Under the pieces are notes generated by a model. That model saw only the letters and a list, made by a program, of their open reading frames with translations, ran no database searches and was not told the DNA's origin. A stretch of 64,000 bases of DNA from Plantactinospora endophytica (lineage in GTDB: Bacteria > Actinomycetota > Actinomycetes > Mycobacteriales > Micromonosporaceae). This document shows, one piece after another, positions 14,300 to 22,491 of this stretch (position 1 is its first letter; every line of letters begins with the position of its first letter). The stretch covers positions 646,792 to 710,791 of the forward strand of contig NZ_BONW01000013.1 of assembly GCF_016862915.1 (NCBI RefSeq), read 5' to 3'. The translations under genes were made by a program, and so were the position numbers.

Positions 14300-15706
14300 C
14301 TAACCGGACGCCGCATCCTGGTCCCGCAATGGGTATGGGATGAAGGTGCTCCGGTTCTCGTCGAGGTCGAGGCGCCGGCCGATCGGCTGGGCGGCTCGCT
14401 GCGGGCAGGTCATCCGCTCGCAGGTCTTGCAGCCCGGCCCGATCGGGGTGGCCGCCTCGGTGGCGTGCAGGTCCATTCCGGCGGAGTAGACGAGCCGTCC
14501 GGCGTGCCGGGTCTCGCAGCCCAGCCCGATCGCAAAGGTCTTGCCGGGTTGGCCGTACCCGCCGTGGTGCCGGATGACCGTGCGGGCGATCCAGAGGTAG
14601 CGCTGGCCGTCCGGCATCGCCGCGACCTGGGTCATCACCCGGCCAGGTGCGCCGAACGCCTCGTAGACGTTCCAGAGTGGACACGTCCCGCCGGAGCGGG
14701 AGAACGGGAAGCCGGTCGCCGACTGCCGCTTGGACATGTTGCCGGCCCGGTCCACCCGGACGAACGAGAACGGCACCCCGCGCGCCCTCGGCCGTTGCAG
14801 CGTGCTCAGCCGGTGGCAGACGCTCTCCCAACCCATCGCGAAGTGGTCGGTGAGCAGTTCGATGTCGTAGCGCATCGTCTCGGCCGCGGTGAGGAATTCC
14901 CGGTACGGCAGAATCAGCGCGGCGGCGAAATAGTTCGCCAGTCCGACCCGCATGAGAATCTGGGTCTGGAGGTCGGTGACGTTCTCCTCCTCGATGATTT
15001 CGTCGATGACGTCGGCGAATTCGAGCAGTGCGATCTGGGCGCCCATCCGGATCGCCCGCTGCCCCGAGCGCAGCGACGTGGACAGGTGCAGGGTGCGGGT
15101 CTCCGGCCGGTACCGGTGCAGGTCGCCGGCGAGCGAGTCCGGGTCCTGCCGGACGATCCGGATGCCGTGCCGGCCGGCCAGCCGGTCGTTCAGGGCCGTC
15201 CGGGTCTCGCCCCGGCGGATGCCGATCTGCGCGGCGAGCGCCTCGGCCGCCTCGTCCAGCTCGGGAACGTAGTTCTGCCGGCGGTAGAAGAAGTCGCTGA
15301 CCTGGTCGTGCGGGCTGCGACCGGGAACCAGCTCGCGGTCGCCCACCACCTCGGCGAGCTGGTCGTTGACCTGCCGGTAGCGCCGGTAGAGGTCGATCAC
15401 CGCCTCCGCCACCTCGGGCAGCTTGCCGGCCAGCTCGGTCAGGTCGGGCAGGCTCGCCCGGGTCGGCAGCGCCTCGCGCAACTCGGCCACCAGCCGGGGT
15501 GTGTCGTGCGGTGCGAAGTAGGCCGTGTCGACGCCGAAGACCTCGGTGATCCGGATCAGCACCGGCACGGTCAGCGGGCGCGAGTCGTGCTCGATCTGGT
15601 TGAGGTAGCTGGGGGAGATGGCGAGCTGCCGGGCCAGCTCGATCTGGTTGATGCCGTGCTCCTCGCGCAGCCGGCGCAGCCGCGCGCCCGCGAACGTCTT
15701 GGTCAC
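14300..15706 (-). CDS. RamB-like regulator of acetate/glyoxylate metabolism
   Basis: A 468-residue regulator. Residues about 5-65 are an XRE-type HTH (LRRLREEHGINQIELARQL, then SPSYLNQIEHDSRPL). A middle region resembles the ImmA/IrrE-type domain of short-chain acyl-CoA-responsive regulators. The C-terminal part carries a Cys cluster (CKTCERMTCPQR), typical of the DUF2083 tail. This arrangement matches RamB of corynebacteria and mycobacteria, which controls isocitrate lyase and malate synthase. The gene is directly divergent from aceA-aceB here, which supports that role. The GTG at 15706 has GGAGGG upstream. Expected to bind the intergenic region and respond to C2/C3 metabolism. Confidence 0.85.
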   Translation of the reverse strand: MTKTFAGARLRRLREEHGINQIELARQLAISPSYLNQIEHDSRPLTVPVLIRITEVFGVDTAYFAPHDTPRLVAELREALPTRASLPDLTELAGKLPEVAEAVIDLYRRYRQVNDQLAEVVGDRELVPGRSPHDQVSDFFYRRQNYVPELDEAAEALAAQIGIRRGETRTALNDRLAGRHGIRIVRQDPDSLAGDLHRYRPETRTLHLSTSLRSGQRAIRMGAQIALLEFADVIDEIIEEENVTDLQTQILMRVGLANYFAAALILPYREFLTAAETMRYDIELLTDHFAMGWESVCHRLSTLQRPRARGVPFSFVRVDRAGNMSKRQSATGFPFSRSGGTCPLWNVYEAFGAPGRVMTQVAAMPDGQRYLWIARTVIRHHGGYGQPGKTFAIGLGCETRHAGRLVYSAGMDLHATEAATPIGPGCKTCERMTCPQRAAQPIGRRLDLDENRSTFIPYPLRDQDAASG

Positions 15707-15760
15707 GGCGCCTCCCTCCGCCCGTATCCCGTCACATTAACACGTCTGTAAAGTGGCGGA

Positions 15761-15777
15761 TTCGCAAGTTCGCAGAA
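15761..15777. promoter_or_regulatory. TTCGCA direct repeat, candidate RamB-like site
   Basis: TTCGCAAGTTCGCAGAA contains two TTCGCA copies 8 bp apart in the 202-bp region between the RamB-like gene and aceA. From memory, RamB sites contain a GTTTGCAAA-like core; this is similar but not identical, so the assignment rests mainly on position. Confidence 0.4.
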
Positions 15778-15908
15778 TGGCGCCCGGACTTTTCAATAGT
15801 TGGCTGTTTCCGTGCCTCGACCCGTCGACGGCGACCGTGCCACAGTTTCGACATGGCCTGATGCACGACAGTTATCGACTATCCCATCGAACTCCGGAGG
15901 AGATTTCC

Positions 15909-17192
15909 ATGAGCACGCCGGCCGAGCAGTTGCGTACCGAGTGGGCCACCGACCCGCGATGGCGGGGCGTGGAGCGGGTCTACGGCGCGGACGAGGTCGT
16001 CCGGCTCCGCGGAGTGGTCTCCGAACAGCACACCCTCGCCGACCGGGGCGCCCGGCGGCTGTGGCGGCTGCTGCACGAGGAGGACTTCGTCCCGGCGCTC
16101 GGCGCGCTCACCGGCAACCAGGCGGTGCAGATGGTCCGGGCCGGACTGAAATCGATCTACCTCTCCGGCTGGCAGGTCGCCGCCGACGCCAACCTCGCCG
16201 GCCACACCTACCCGGACCAGAGCCTCTACCCGGCCAACTCGGTGCCGGCAGTGGTGCGCCGGATCAACAACGCGCTGCTGCGCGCCGGCCAGATCGAGAC
16301 GGCGGAGGGCCGCCGCAGCGGAGGCGACGACGGCGGCATCGACTGGCTCGCCCCGATCGTCGCCGACGCCGAGGCCGGCTTCGGCGGGCCGCTGAACGCG
16401 TACGAGCTGATGACCGCGATGATCGTGGCCGGTGCGGCCGGGGTGCACTGGGAGGACCAGCTCGCCTCGGAGAAGAAGTGCGGCCACCTCGGCGGCAAGG
16501 TGCTGGTGCCGACCGGGCAGCACGTGCGGACCCTCAACGCCGCCAGGCTCGCCGCCGACGTGGCCGGCGTCCCCTCGGTGATCGTCGCGCGTACCGACGC
16601 GCAGGCGGCGACGCTGCTCACCACCGACGTCGACGAGCGGGACCAGCCGTTCGTCACCGGCGAACGGACCGCCGAGGGCTTCTACCGGGTACGCAACGGA
16701 TTCGACGCCTGCGTCGCCCGAGGGCTCGCCTACGCCCCCTGCGCCGACCTGCTCTGGATGGAGACCAGCACCCCGGACCTGGACCTGGCCCGCCGGTTCG
16801 CCGAGGAGATCAGGGCGGTGTACCCGGACAAGCTGCTGGCGTACAACTGCTCGCCGTCGTTCAACTGGCGTAAGCACCTCGACGACGCCACCATCGCCAA
16901 GTTCCAGCGCGAACTCGGACACATGGGCTACCGCTTCCAGTTCATCACGTTGGCCGGCTTCCACGCGCTGAACTACTCGATGTTCGACCTGGCCCGGGGT
17001 TACGCCACCGACGGGATGCCGGCGTACGTGTCGTTGCAGGAGCGGGAGTTCGCCGCCGAGGCGTACGGCTACACGGCGGTCAAGCACCAGCGCGAGGTCG
17101 GTACCGGCTACTTCGACCTGGTCAGCACCGTACTCAACCCCGCCGCCGAGACCACCGCCCTGCGCGGGTCGACCGAGGAGGAGCAGTTCTGA
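15909..17192 (+). CDS. aceA: Isocitrate lyase
   Basis: A 427-residue isocitrate lyase, which splits isocitrate into glyoxylate and succinate in the cytoplasm; this is the first step of the glyoxylate shunt. The catalytic motif KKCGHLGGK is at residues 189-197 with the active-site Cys at 191. Also typical are [21 protein letters not shown] and [15 protein letters not shown]. Length fits the short bacterial class. ATG at 15909 follows CCGGAGGAG. Its stop overlaps the malate synthase start by one base (TGATG), so the two enzymes are made from one transcript. The divergent RamB-like gene probably controls it. Confidence 0.96.
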   Translation: MSTPAEQLRTEWATDPRWRGVERVYGADEVVRLRGVVSEQHTLADRGARRLWRLLHEEDFVPALGALTGNQAVQMVRAGLKSIYLSGWQVAADANLAGHTYPDQSLYPANSVPAVVRRINNALLRAGQIETAEGRRSGGDDGGIDWLAPIVADAEAGFGGPLNAYELMTAMIVAGAAGVHWEDQLASEKKCGHLGGKVLVPTGQHVRTLNAARLAADVAGVPSVIVARTDAQAATLLTTDVDERDQPFVTGERTAEGFYRVRNGFDACVARGLAYAPCADLLWMETSTPDLDLARRFAEEIRAVYPDKLLAYNCSPSFNWRKHLDDATIAKFQRELGHMGYRFQFITLAGFHALNYSMFDLARGYATDGMPAYVSLQEREFAAEAYGYTAVKHQREVGTGYFDLVSTVLNPAAETTALRGSTEEEQF

Positions 17193-18823
17193 TGAGAATT
17201 GCAGTCACCGGCCCGCTCCGCGAGCGGTACGACGAGATCCTCAGCCCCAAGGCGCTGGACTTCCTGGTCGCGCTCGACAGCGAGTTCGCGGCCCGCCGGG
17301 TGGCCCTGCTGGACACCCGGCGGGCCCGCCGGGCCCGCTACGCCGCCGGCCAGCTACCCGGCTTCCTGCCCGAGACCGAGGCGATCCGGGCCGACCCGAA
17401 CTGGCGGGTGGCCCCGCCGGCACCGGGCCTGCACGACCGGCGCGTCGAGATCACCGGCCCGACCGACCGGAAGATGACAGTCAACGCGCTCAACTCCGGG
17501 GCGAAGGTGTGGCTGGCCGACTTCGAGGACGCCCTCGCGCCGACCTGGGACAACGTGATCGGCGGGCAGCTCAACCTGGTCGACGCGATCGACCGGCGGA
17601 TCGACTTCACCGCGCCGGGCGGCAAGCGCTACGCCCTCGGCGACGACCTCGCCACCATCGTGGTCCGGCCGCGCGGCTGGCACCTGGTGGAGAAGCACAT
17701 CGTGGTCGACGGGCGGGCCATCTCGGCCACCCTGGTCGACTTCGGGCTCTACTTCTTCCACTGTGCACAGCGGCAGCTCGACGCGGGCAGCGGGCCGTAC
17801 TTCTACCTGCCGAAGCTGGAGAGCCACCGCGAGGCGCGGCTGTGGAACGAAGTCTTCCGGTTCGCCCAGAACTGGCTCGGCGTCCCGTACGGGACCATCC
17901 GGGCCACCGTACTGGTCGAAACCATCACCGCCGCGTTCGAGATGGACGAGATCCTGTACGAACTCCGCGAGCACTGCGCCGGACTGAACGCCGGCCGGTG
18001 GGACTACATCTTCAGCATCGTCAAGAACTTCGGCTGGCGGGACGACTTCGTCCTGCCGGACCGGGGGGACGTGACGATGACGGTGCCGTTCCTGCGGGCG
18101 TACACGGAACTGCTGGTCCGGACCTGTCACCGGCGCGGGGCGCACGCGATCGGCGGGATGGCCGCCTTCATCCCGAGCCGGGACCCGGAGGTCAACGCCG
18201 GGGCGCTGACGAAGGTCCGGGCGGACAAGGAACGGGAGGCCGCCGACGGGTTCGACGGATCCTGGGTGGCCCACCCCGGTCTGGTCCCGGTCTGCCGGGA
18301 CGCCTTCGACGCCGTGCTCGGCGACCGGCCGCACCAGCTCGACCGGCTCCGCCCCGAGGTGACGGTCGGCGCGGACGACCTGCTCGCCGTCGACCGTACG
18401 CCGGGCCGGGTGACCGGTGCGGGGCTGCGCGGCAACGTGGCGGTGGCGCTGCGCTACTTCGACGCCTGGCTCGGCGGTACCGGTGCGGCGGCCATCTTCG
18501 ACCTGATGGAGGACGCGGCGACCGCCGAGATCGCGCGCTGCCAGGTCTGGCAGTGGCTCTACCACGCGACGCCGGTGGCCGAGGGCGGCCGGGTGACCGA
18601 GGAACTGGTCCGGTCCATCCTGGTCGAGGAGGTGGCGACCCTCGGCGCGACCCGCACGGTCGAGGAACGGGACCGGTTGACCCGGGCGGCGGAGATTTTC
18701 GTCCGGACCGCGCTCGGTGAGGAACTGCCGGCCTTCTTCACCACCGACGCGTACGCCCGGCACCTGGTGACGGCACAGCCGTCGACCGGCCGGCACGAGT
18801 CCCGGCACTCCCTGGCGGCCTAG
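17192..18823 (+). CDS. aceB: Malate synthase A
   Basis: A 543-residue malate synthase of the A type (the G type is about 720). It condenses glyoxylate with acetyl-CoA to malate, completing the glyoxylate shunt. The family signature REHCAGLNAGRWDYIF is present near residues 258-273; other markers are NALNSGAKVWLADFEDALAPTWDN and HAIGGMAAFIPSRDPE. The ATG overlaps the aceA stop. The 3' end overlaps the convergent SARP gene by 4 bp, leaving no space for a terminator between the two genes. Confidence 0.96.
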   Translation: MRIAVTGPLRERYDEILSPKALDFLVALDSEFAARRVALLDTRRARRARYAAGQLPGFLPETEAIRADPNWRVAPPAPGLHDRRVEITGPTDRKMTVNALNSGAKVWLADFEDALAPTWDNVIGGQLNLVDAIDRRIDFTAPGGKRYALGDDLATIVVRPRGWHLVEKHIVVDGRAISATLVDFGLYFFHCAQRQLDAGSGPYFYLPKLESHREARLWNEVFRFAQNWLGVPYGTIRATVLVETITAAFEMDEILYELREHCAGLNAGRWDYIFSIVKNFGWRDDFVLPDRGDVTMTVPFLRAYTELLVRTCHRRGAHAIGGMAAFIPSRDPEVNAGALTKVRADKEREAADGFDGSWVAHPGLVPVCRDAFDAVLGDRPHQLDRLRPEVTVGADDLLAVDRTPGRVTGAGLRGNVAVALRYFDAWLGGTGAAAIFDLMEDAATAEIARCQVWQWLYHATPVAEGGRVTEELVRSILVEEVATLGATRTVEERDRLTRAAEIFVRTALGEELPAFFTTDAYARHLVTAQPSTGRHESRHSLAA

Positions 18824-21800
18824 GGACGGTCCTGCGAACCCCAGGCGTCCCCGGCGTGCCGTCGCACGTCCGGGGAGGCCTGCCGGGGATGGGCGCACGG
18901 CGGCTCGATCGACGCCAGCAGCGCGGTGGCGGCGGCCTCCAGACCGTGGAACTCGCTGCGCCGGCACAGGGTGACAGCCGCCCCGGCCTGAGCCCGGGCT
19001 TCCTCCGTCCGGCCGAGCCGCGCCGACACTCCGGCGAGCTGGATCAGCACCTCGGCCCACTCGAACGCCAGCCCGGCCGCCTCCGCCCGCTGCACCGCCC
19101 CGGCCAGCGTGCCCGCCGCCTCCGCCGGCTCACCGTCGGCAACGGCCACCGTCGCCTCCGCCTTGTCCAGTTGCACCCGCATACTGGGGTCGAGCGAGTC
19201 GCCGAGGCGCCCGGCGAGGTCCCTGGCCCGCCGCAGATGCCCCCGGGCCGCCACGACATCCCCGGTCGCGCACTCCAACCTGGTCAGTTGGCTGCGGGTG
19301 TCCAACTCGTCCGCGGGTCGATCCAGCACGCCGTGCAGCGCCAGCGTCTGCTCCAGCAAGCTCCGGGCCCGCTCCGGGTCACCCCGGTCGAGGTGCACCG
19401 TGCCGGCGTTGAGACAGGCGATCATTTCCACGGCGACCGACGACGTCTGCCGGGCCAGCGTCGCGGCCTCCTCGAAGGCGCGCAGTGCGTCGTCGTACCG
19501 GCCGAGGTGGTAGGCGCACTTGCCGAGGTTGCCCAGCGCGACCGCCTGGGCCGCCGGCCAGCCGATCCGCCGGCAGATTTCCAGGTCCCGGCGGTAGTAG
19601 CCGGCGGCCACGCTGAGCTGGCCGCGTCGCAGGTGCACGATGCCGAGATGACCGAGGATCGCCGCCTGCCCCTCCGGCCAGTCGTCCGCCTCGGCCAGCC
19701 GCAGCGCGGCGACGTACTCGGTGATCGCGGGCTCGTGCCGGGCGAGCCGGCGCAGCGCGTCCGCCACGCTGAGCCGGGAGATGGCCTCACCGCGCGTGTC
19801 GCCGCAGGCGGTCGCGGCGGTCACCCCGATCGACGCGGTCGCCAGCAGGTCGTGCCAGGCGCCGATCGAGAGCTGGTGCCCGCGCAGCGACGCCGCCAGC
19901 CGCCAGGCCGTCGCCGGGGAACCCTGCTCGGGCGCGAAGGTGACCGAGGCGAGGAGATTCGGGTACTCGGCGCCGAGCCACGCCCGCGCGTCGGCCGGCC
20001 CGGCAACACCGTCCGGCTCCGCCGTCGCCGTCGCCCGCGTCGCCCCCCGCACCAGCCGCATCGCCTCCGGGTAGAGGACCGTCGACGCCTCGTCGAGCCG
20101 ATCGCGGTACCAGGCCGACACCCGTGCCGTCGCGTCCGCCCTGGCCGGCCCGCTGTCCACCGTCTCCGCCTGCTCGGCGGCGAAGGCGCGCGGCAGGTCG
20201 TGGAAGCCGTACCGGTCGGCCGCGCGTCGCTCGACCAGGTGGATGCCGACCAGCCGGTCGAGGTCGGCCCGCACCGCCGCCGGATCCCGGCCGTCCACGG
20301 CCGTGGCGGCCCCGACCCCGATCTCGGGGTACGGCAGCACGGACAGCAGCCGGAACAGCCGTTGACAGGTACCGGGCAGGGTCGCGTACGTGGTACGCAG
20401 CACCGACCGTACGCCCGCCTCGGGATCGCCCCGGTTGTCCAGTGCCGACAGCCGGTGCTCCCGCAGCAGCGCCTCCTGACGACGCAGCGGGCGGTCCGGT
20501 GCGTCGCACAACTCGGCAGCCACGATCCGGATGGCCAGCGGCAGGCCGCCGCAGAGGTCCACCAACGAGGCGGCGGCGGCGAACTCGGCCGACGTCCGGC
20601 CCGCCCCGATCACCTGCTCCAGCAGCCGCACGCCGGCCGACCGGCCGAGGACGGGCAGGTCGATCCGGGTGACGCTGTGACTGGCCAGCAGTCCCGGCAG
20701 GCTGTCCCGGCTGGTGACGACGACCAAGCAGGAGCGACCGCCGGGCAGCAGCGGCCGGACCTGTTCGGCGGAGCGGGCGTTGTCGAGCACCACCAGGTAG
20801 TGCCCGTTCGCGGTCAGGGACCGGAACAGCGTCGACGCGTCGTCCAGGTCCGGCGGCAACTGTGCCGCCGTCACCCCGAGCCCGGTGAGCACCCGGTGCA
20901 GCGCCTCCAACGCGGTCAACGGGCGCCGCCGGTCGTAACCGCGCAGGTCGACGAAGAGCACGCCGTCGGCGAACCCGTCGCCGTCGCGGTGCCCCCACCG
21001 TACGGCGAGGGCCGTCTTGCCGACCCCGGCCGTACCGGTGACGAGCACGATGCGGTCGCCCCCGGGCCGACGGGCGAGCGCGGACAACTCGGCGAGCTGT
21101 CCGTCCCGCCCGGCGAGCAGGCGGACGTCCATCGGCAACTGGTAGGGGCGGCGTATCCGGGGCGACCTGGCCCCGTCGCCGCCCGCCCCGGCGTTGCCGG
21201 CCTTGCCGTCGGTGCCGCCGAACGCCGCCTCGGGGTCGTCCTGGAGGATCCGGCGTTCCATCTCGACCACCGTCCGGGACGGGTCGAGCCCGTACTGTTC
21301 GCGGAGGTGTGCGCGCAGCTCACGGGCGACCGCCAGCGCGTCCGCCCGCCGCCCCGCACGGTGCAGGGCGAGCATCAGCAGTGCGGCGGGACGCTCCCGC
21401 TGCGGGTGTTCGGCGAGCAGTTCACGCAGCACCGGCACCTGCTCGTCGTACGCACCCAGGGTGATCCGTGCCTCGGCCAGCCGCTCCACCGCGTCCAGCC
21501 GCTGTTCGTCGAGCCGTGCCCGGGTCGGCTCGACGTACGCGGCGACGACGTCGGCCAGAGCCGGGCCGCGCCACAGGGCCAGTCCCGCCCGGAGCTGGTC
21601 CGCCGCTGCCGCCCAGTCCGCGCGCCCGGCCGCCGCCGTCGCCGCGCTCGTCCGGCTCCGGAACAGCTCGTAGTCCATGCCGTCCGGCTCGACCACCAGT
21701 TCGTACCCGCCGGTCCGGGTCACGATCGACGCCGGGTTGGCGTACCCGGCCAGGGCCTTGCGGATCGCGGCGACGTCGTTCTGGGTCTGGCTGCGCGCCG

Positions 21801-21969
21801 TGGCCGGCGGGAGCGCACCCCAGACCGCTTCGGCGAGTTCGCCTGCCGTGACCGTCCGGTTCGCGGCCAGCAGCAGATATCCGAGCACCGCACGTCGCCG
21901 GGGACGGTCCAGCCGTACCCAACCGGCGGCCGTGCCCACCTCCACCGTGCCCAGCAGCCGGAACCGCAT
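18820..21969 (-). CDS. SARP/AfsR-type regulator with NB-ARC and TPR domains
   Basis: A 1049-residue transcription factor. Residues 1-95 are an OmpR-type winged helix (RPRRRAVLGYLLLAANRTVTAGELAEAVWG). About 96-245 is the bacterial transcriptional activation domain (VLRELLAEHPQRERPAALLMLALHRAGR). About 275-560 is an NB-ARC NTPase with P-loop TGTAGVGKTALAV near residue 313. From about 680 onward are TPR repeats. AfsR-like proteins activate secondary metabolism or development and respond to phosphorylation or ligand binding by the TPR part. ATG at 21969 is preceded by GGGGG. The gene is divergent from the Trp-repeat peptide gene, 120 bp away, the nearest candidate target. No antibiotic biosynthetic genes are nearby. 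Confidence 0.9.
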   Translation of the reverse strand: MRFRLLGTVEVGTAAGWVRLDRPRRRAVLGYLLLAANRTVTAGELAEAVWGALPPATARSQTQNDVAAIRKALAGYANPASIVTRTGGYELVVEPDGMDYELFRSRTSAATAAAGRADWAAAADQLRAGLALWRGPALADVVAAYVEPTRARLDEQRLDAVERLAEARITLGAYDEQVPVLRELLAEHPQRERPAALLMLALHRAGRRADALAVARELRAHLREQYGLDPSRTVVEMERRILQDDPEAAFGGTDGKAGNAGAGGDGARSPRIRRPYQLPMDVRLLAGRDGQLAELSALARRPGGDRIVLVTGTAGVGKTALAVRWGHRDGDGFADGVLFVDLRGYDRRRPLTALEALHRVLTGLGVTAAQLPPDLDDASTLFRSLTANGHYLVVLDNARSAEQVRPLLPGGRSCLVVVTSRDSLPGLLASHSVTRIDLPVLGRSAGVRLLEQVIGAGRTSAEFAAAASLVDLCGGLPLAIRIVAAELCDAPDRPLRRQEALLREHRLSALDNRGDPEAGVRSVLRTTYATLPGTCQRLFRLLSVLPYPEIGVGAATAVDGRDPAAVRADLDRLVGIHLVERRAADRYGFHDLPRAFAAEQAETVDSGPARADATARVSAWYRDRLDEASTVLYPEAMRLVRGATRATATAEPDGVAGPADARAWLGAEYPNLLASVTFAPEQGSPATAWRLAASLRGHQLSIGAWHDLLATASIGVTAATACGDTRGEAISRLSVADALRRLARHEPAITEYVAALRLAEADDWPEGQAAILGHLGIVHLRRGQLSVAAGYYRRDLEICRRIGWPAAQAVALGNLGKCAYHLGRYDDALRAFEEAATLARQTSSVAVEMIACLNAGTVHLDRGDPERARSLLEQTLALHGVLDRPADELDTRSQLTRLECATGDVVAARGHLRRARDLAGRLGDSLDPSMRVQLDKAEATVAVADGEPAEAAGTLAGAVQRAEAAGLAFEWAEVLIQLAGVSARLGRTEEARAQAGAAVTLCRRSEFHGLEAAATALLASIEPPCAHPRQASPDVRRHAGDAWGSQDRP

Positions 21970-22089
21970 GTTTCCCCCATGTCATTGATCACCTACGGAT
22001 GGCGCGTGTGTGAGCCGTGGATGGCAGGGAGCCGCAGGCTCCAAGGCGGGGCCGTCCGGTCCACCTGAGAGTCCATCGAGGAGTACGGC

Positions 22090-22305
22090 ATGAAGCAAGC
22101 ATTCCGAAGGGTCGGGCACGGAATCGCGCTCGGCGTCGCGACAGTCGGGCTGGCGGCCGGCGTGGCGGCGGCACCTGCCGCCGCCAGTGCCGAGCAGATC
22201 CGACAGACCATCTCGGACGGTACCGACGTGTGGCTGGACATCTCCGCGCCGGCCCAGATGTGGCAGGACATGCGCATCCAGGCGAACGTCTGGCTGGACA
22301 TCTGA
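22090..22305 (+). CDS. Small secreted peptide with 10-residue Trp repeat
   Basis: A 71-residue protein. Residues 1-34 are a clear Sec signal peptide (basic MKQAFRRVGHG, hydrophobic ALGVATVGLAAGVAAA, cleavage after ASA), leaving a mature peptide of about 37 residues. The mature part holds an exact 10-residue repeat: VWLDI, MWQDM and VWLDI, with Trp at 48, 58 and 68, linked by SAPAQ and RIQAN. The repeat is also visible in the DNA as 30-bp units. No cysteines. GAGGAG precedes the ATG. It lies between the divergent SARP gene and the gene for a 1707-residue secreted protein. I do not recognise the family; a structural, beta-strand-forming or signalling peptide is possible. Confidence 0.75.
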   Translation: MKQAFRRVGHGIALGVATVGLAAGVAAAPAAASAEQIRQTISDGTDVWLDISAPAQMWQDMRIQANVWLDI

Positions 22306-22377
22306 CCCTGTCCGGCTCCGCCGGCACAGCATCCGCGCCCCGGCCCGTCCGGCGCTAGGCCGGCACCGCCCAGGACG

Positions 22378-22424
22378 CCTCGGCCGCCTCCATCTCTGGC
22401 ACCCCCGTGCGGAGGCGGCCGAGG
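22378..22424 (+). terminator. 14-bp stem hairpin between peptide and giant protein genes
   Basis: CCTCGGCCGCCTCC (22378-22391) and GGAGGCGGCCGAGG (22411-22424) are perfectly complementary with a 19-nt loop. It lies 73 bp after the peptide stop and 68 bp before the next start. No T-tract follows; it could be a terminator, an attenuator or an mRNA-stabilising 3' structure for the peptide. Confidence 0.5.
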
Positions 22425-22491
22425 TCCGGGCCGGGCCGCTCCAGCCACCGATCGCCTTCGGTCCGTCCCTTCCCGTCCGAGTAGAGGTCCC

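Noticed and set aside
18856..22068. A 1070-codon plus-strand open frame opposite the SARP gene
   Set aside because: Mirror frame of a high-GC gene; the minus-strand protein has clear HTH, BTAD, P-loop and TPR features.
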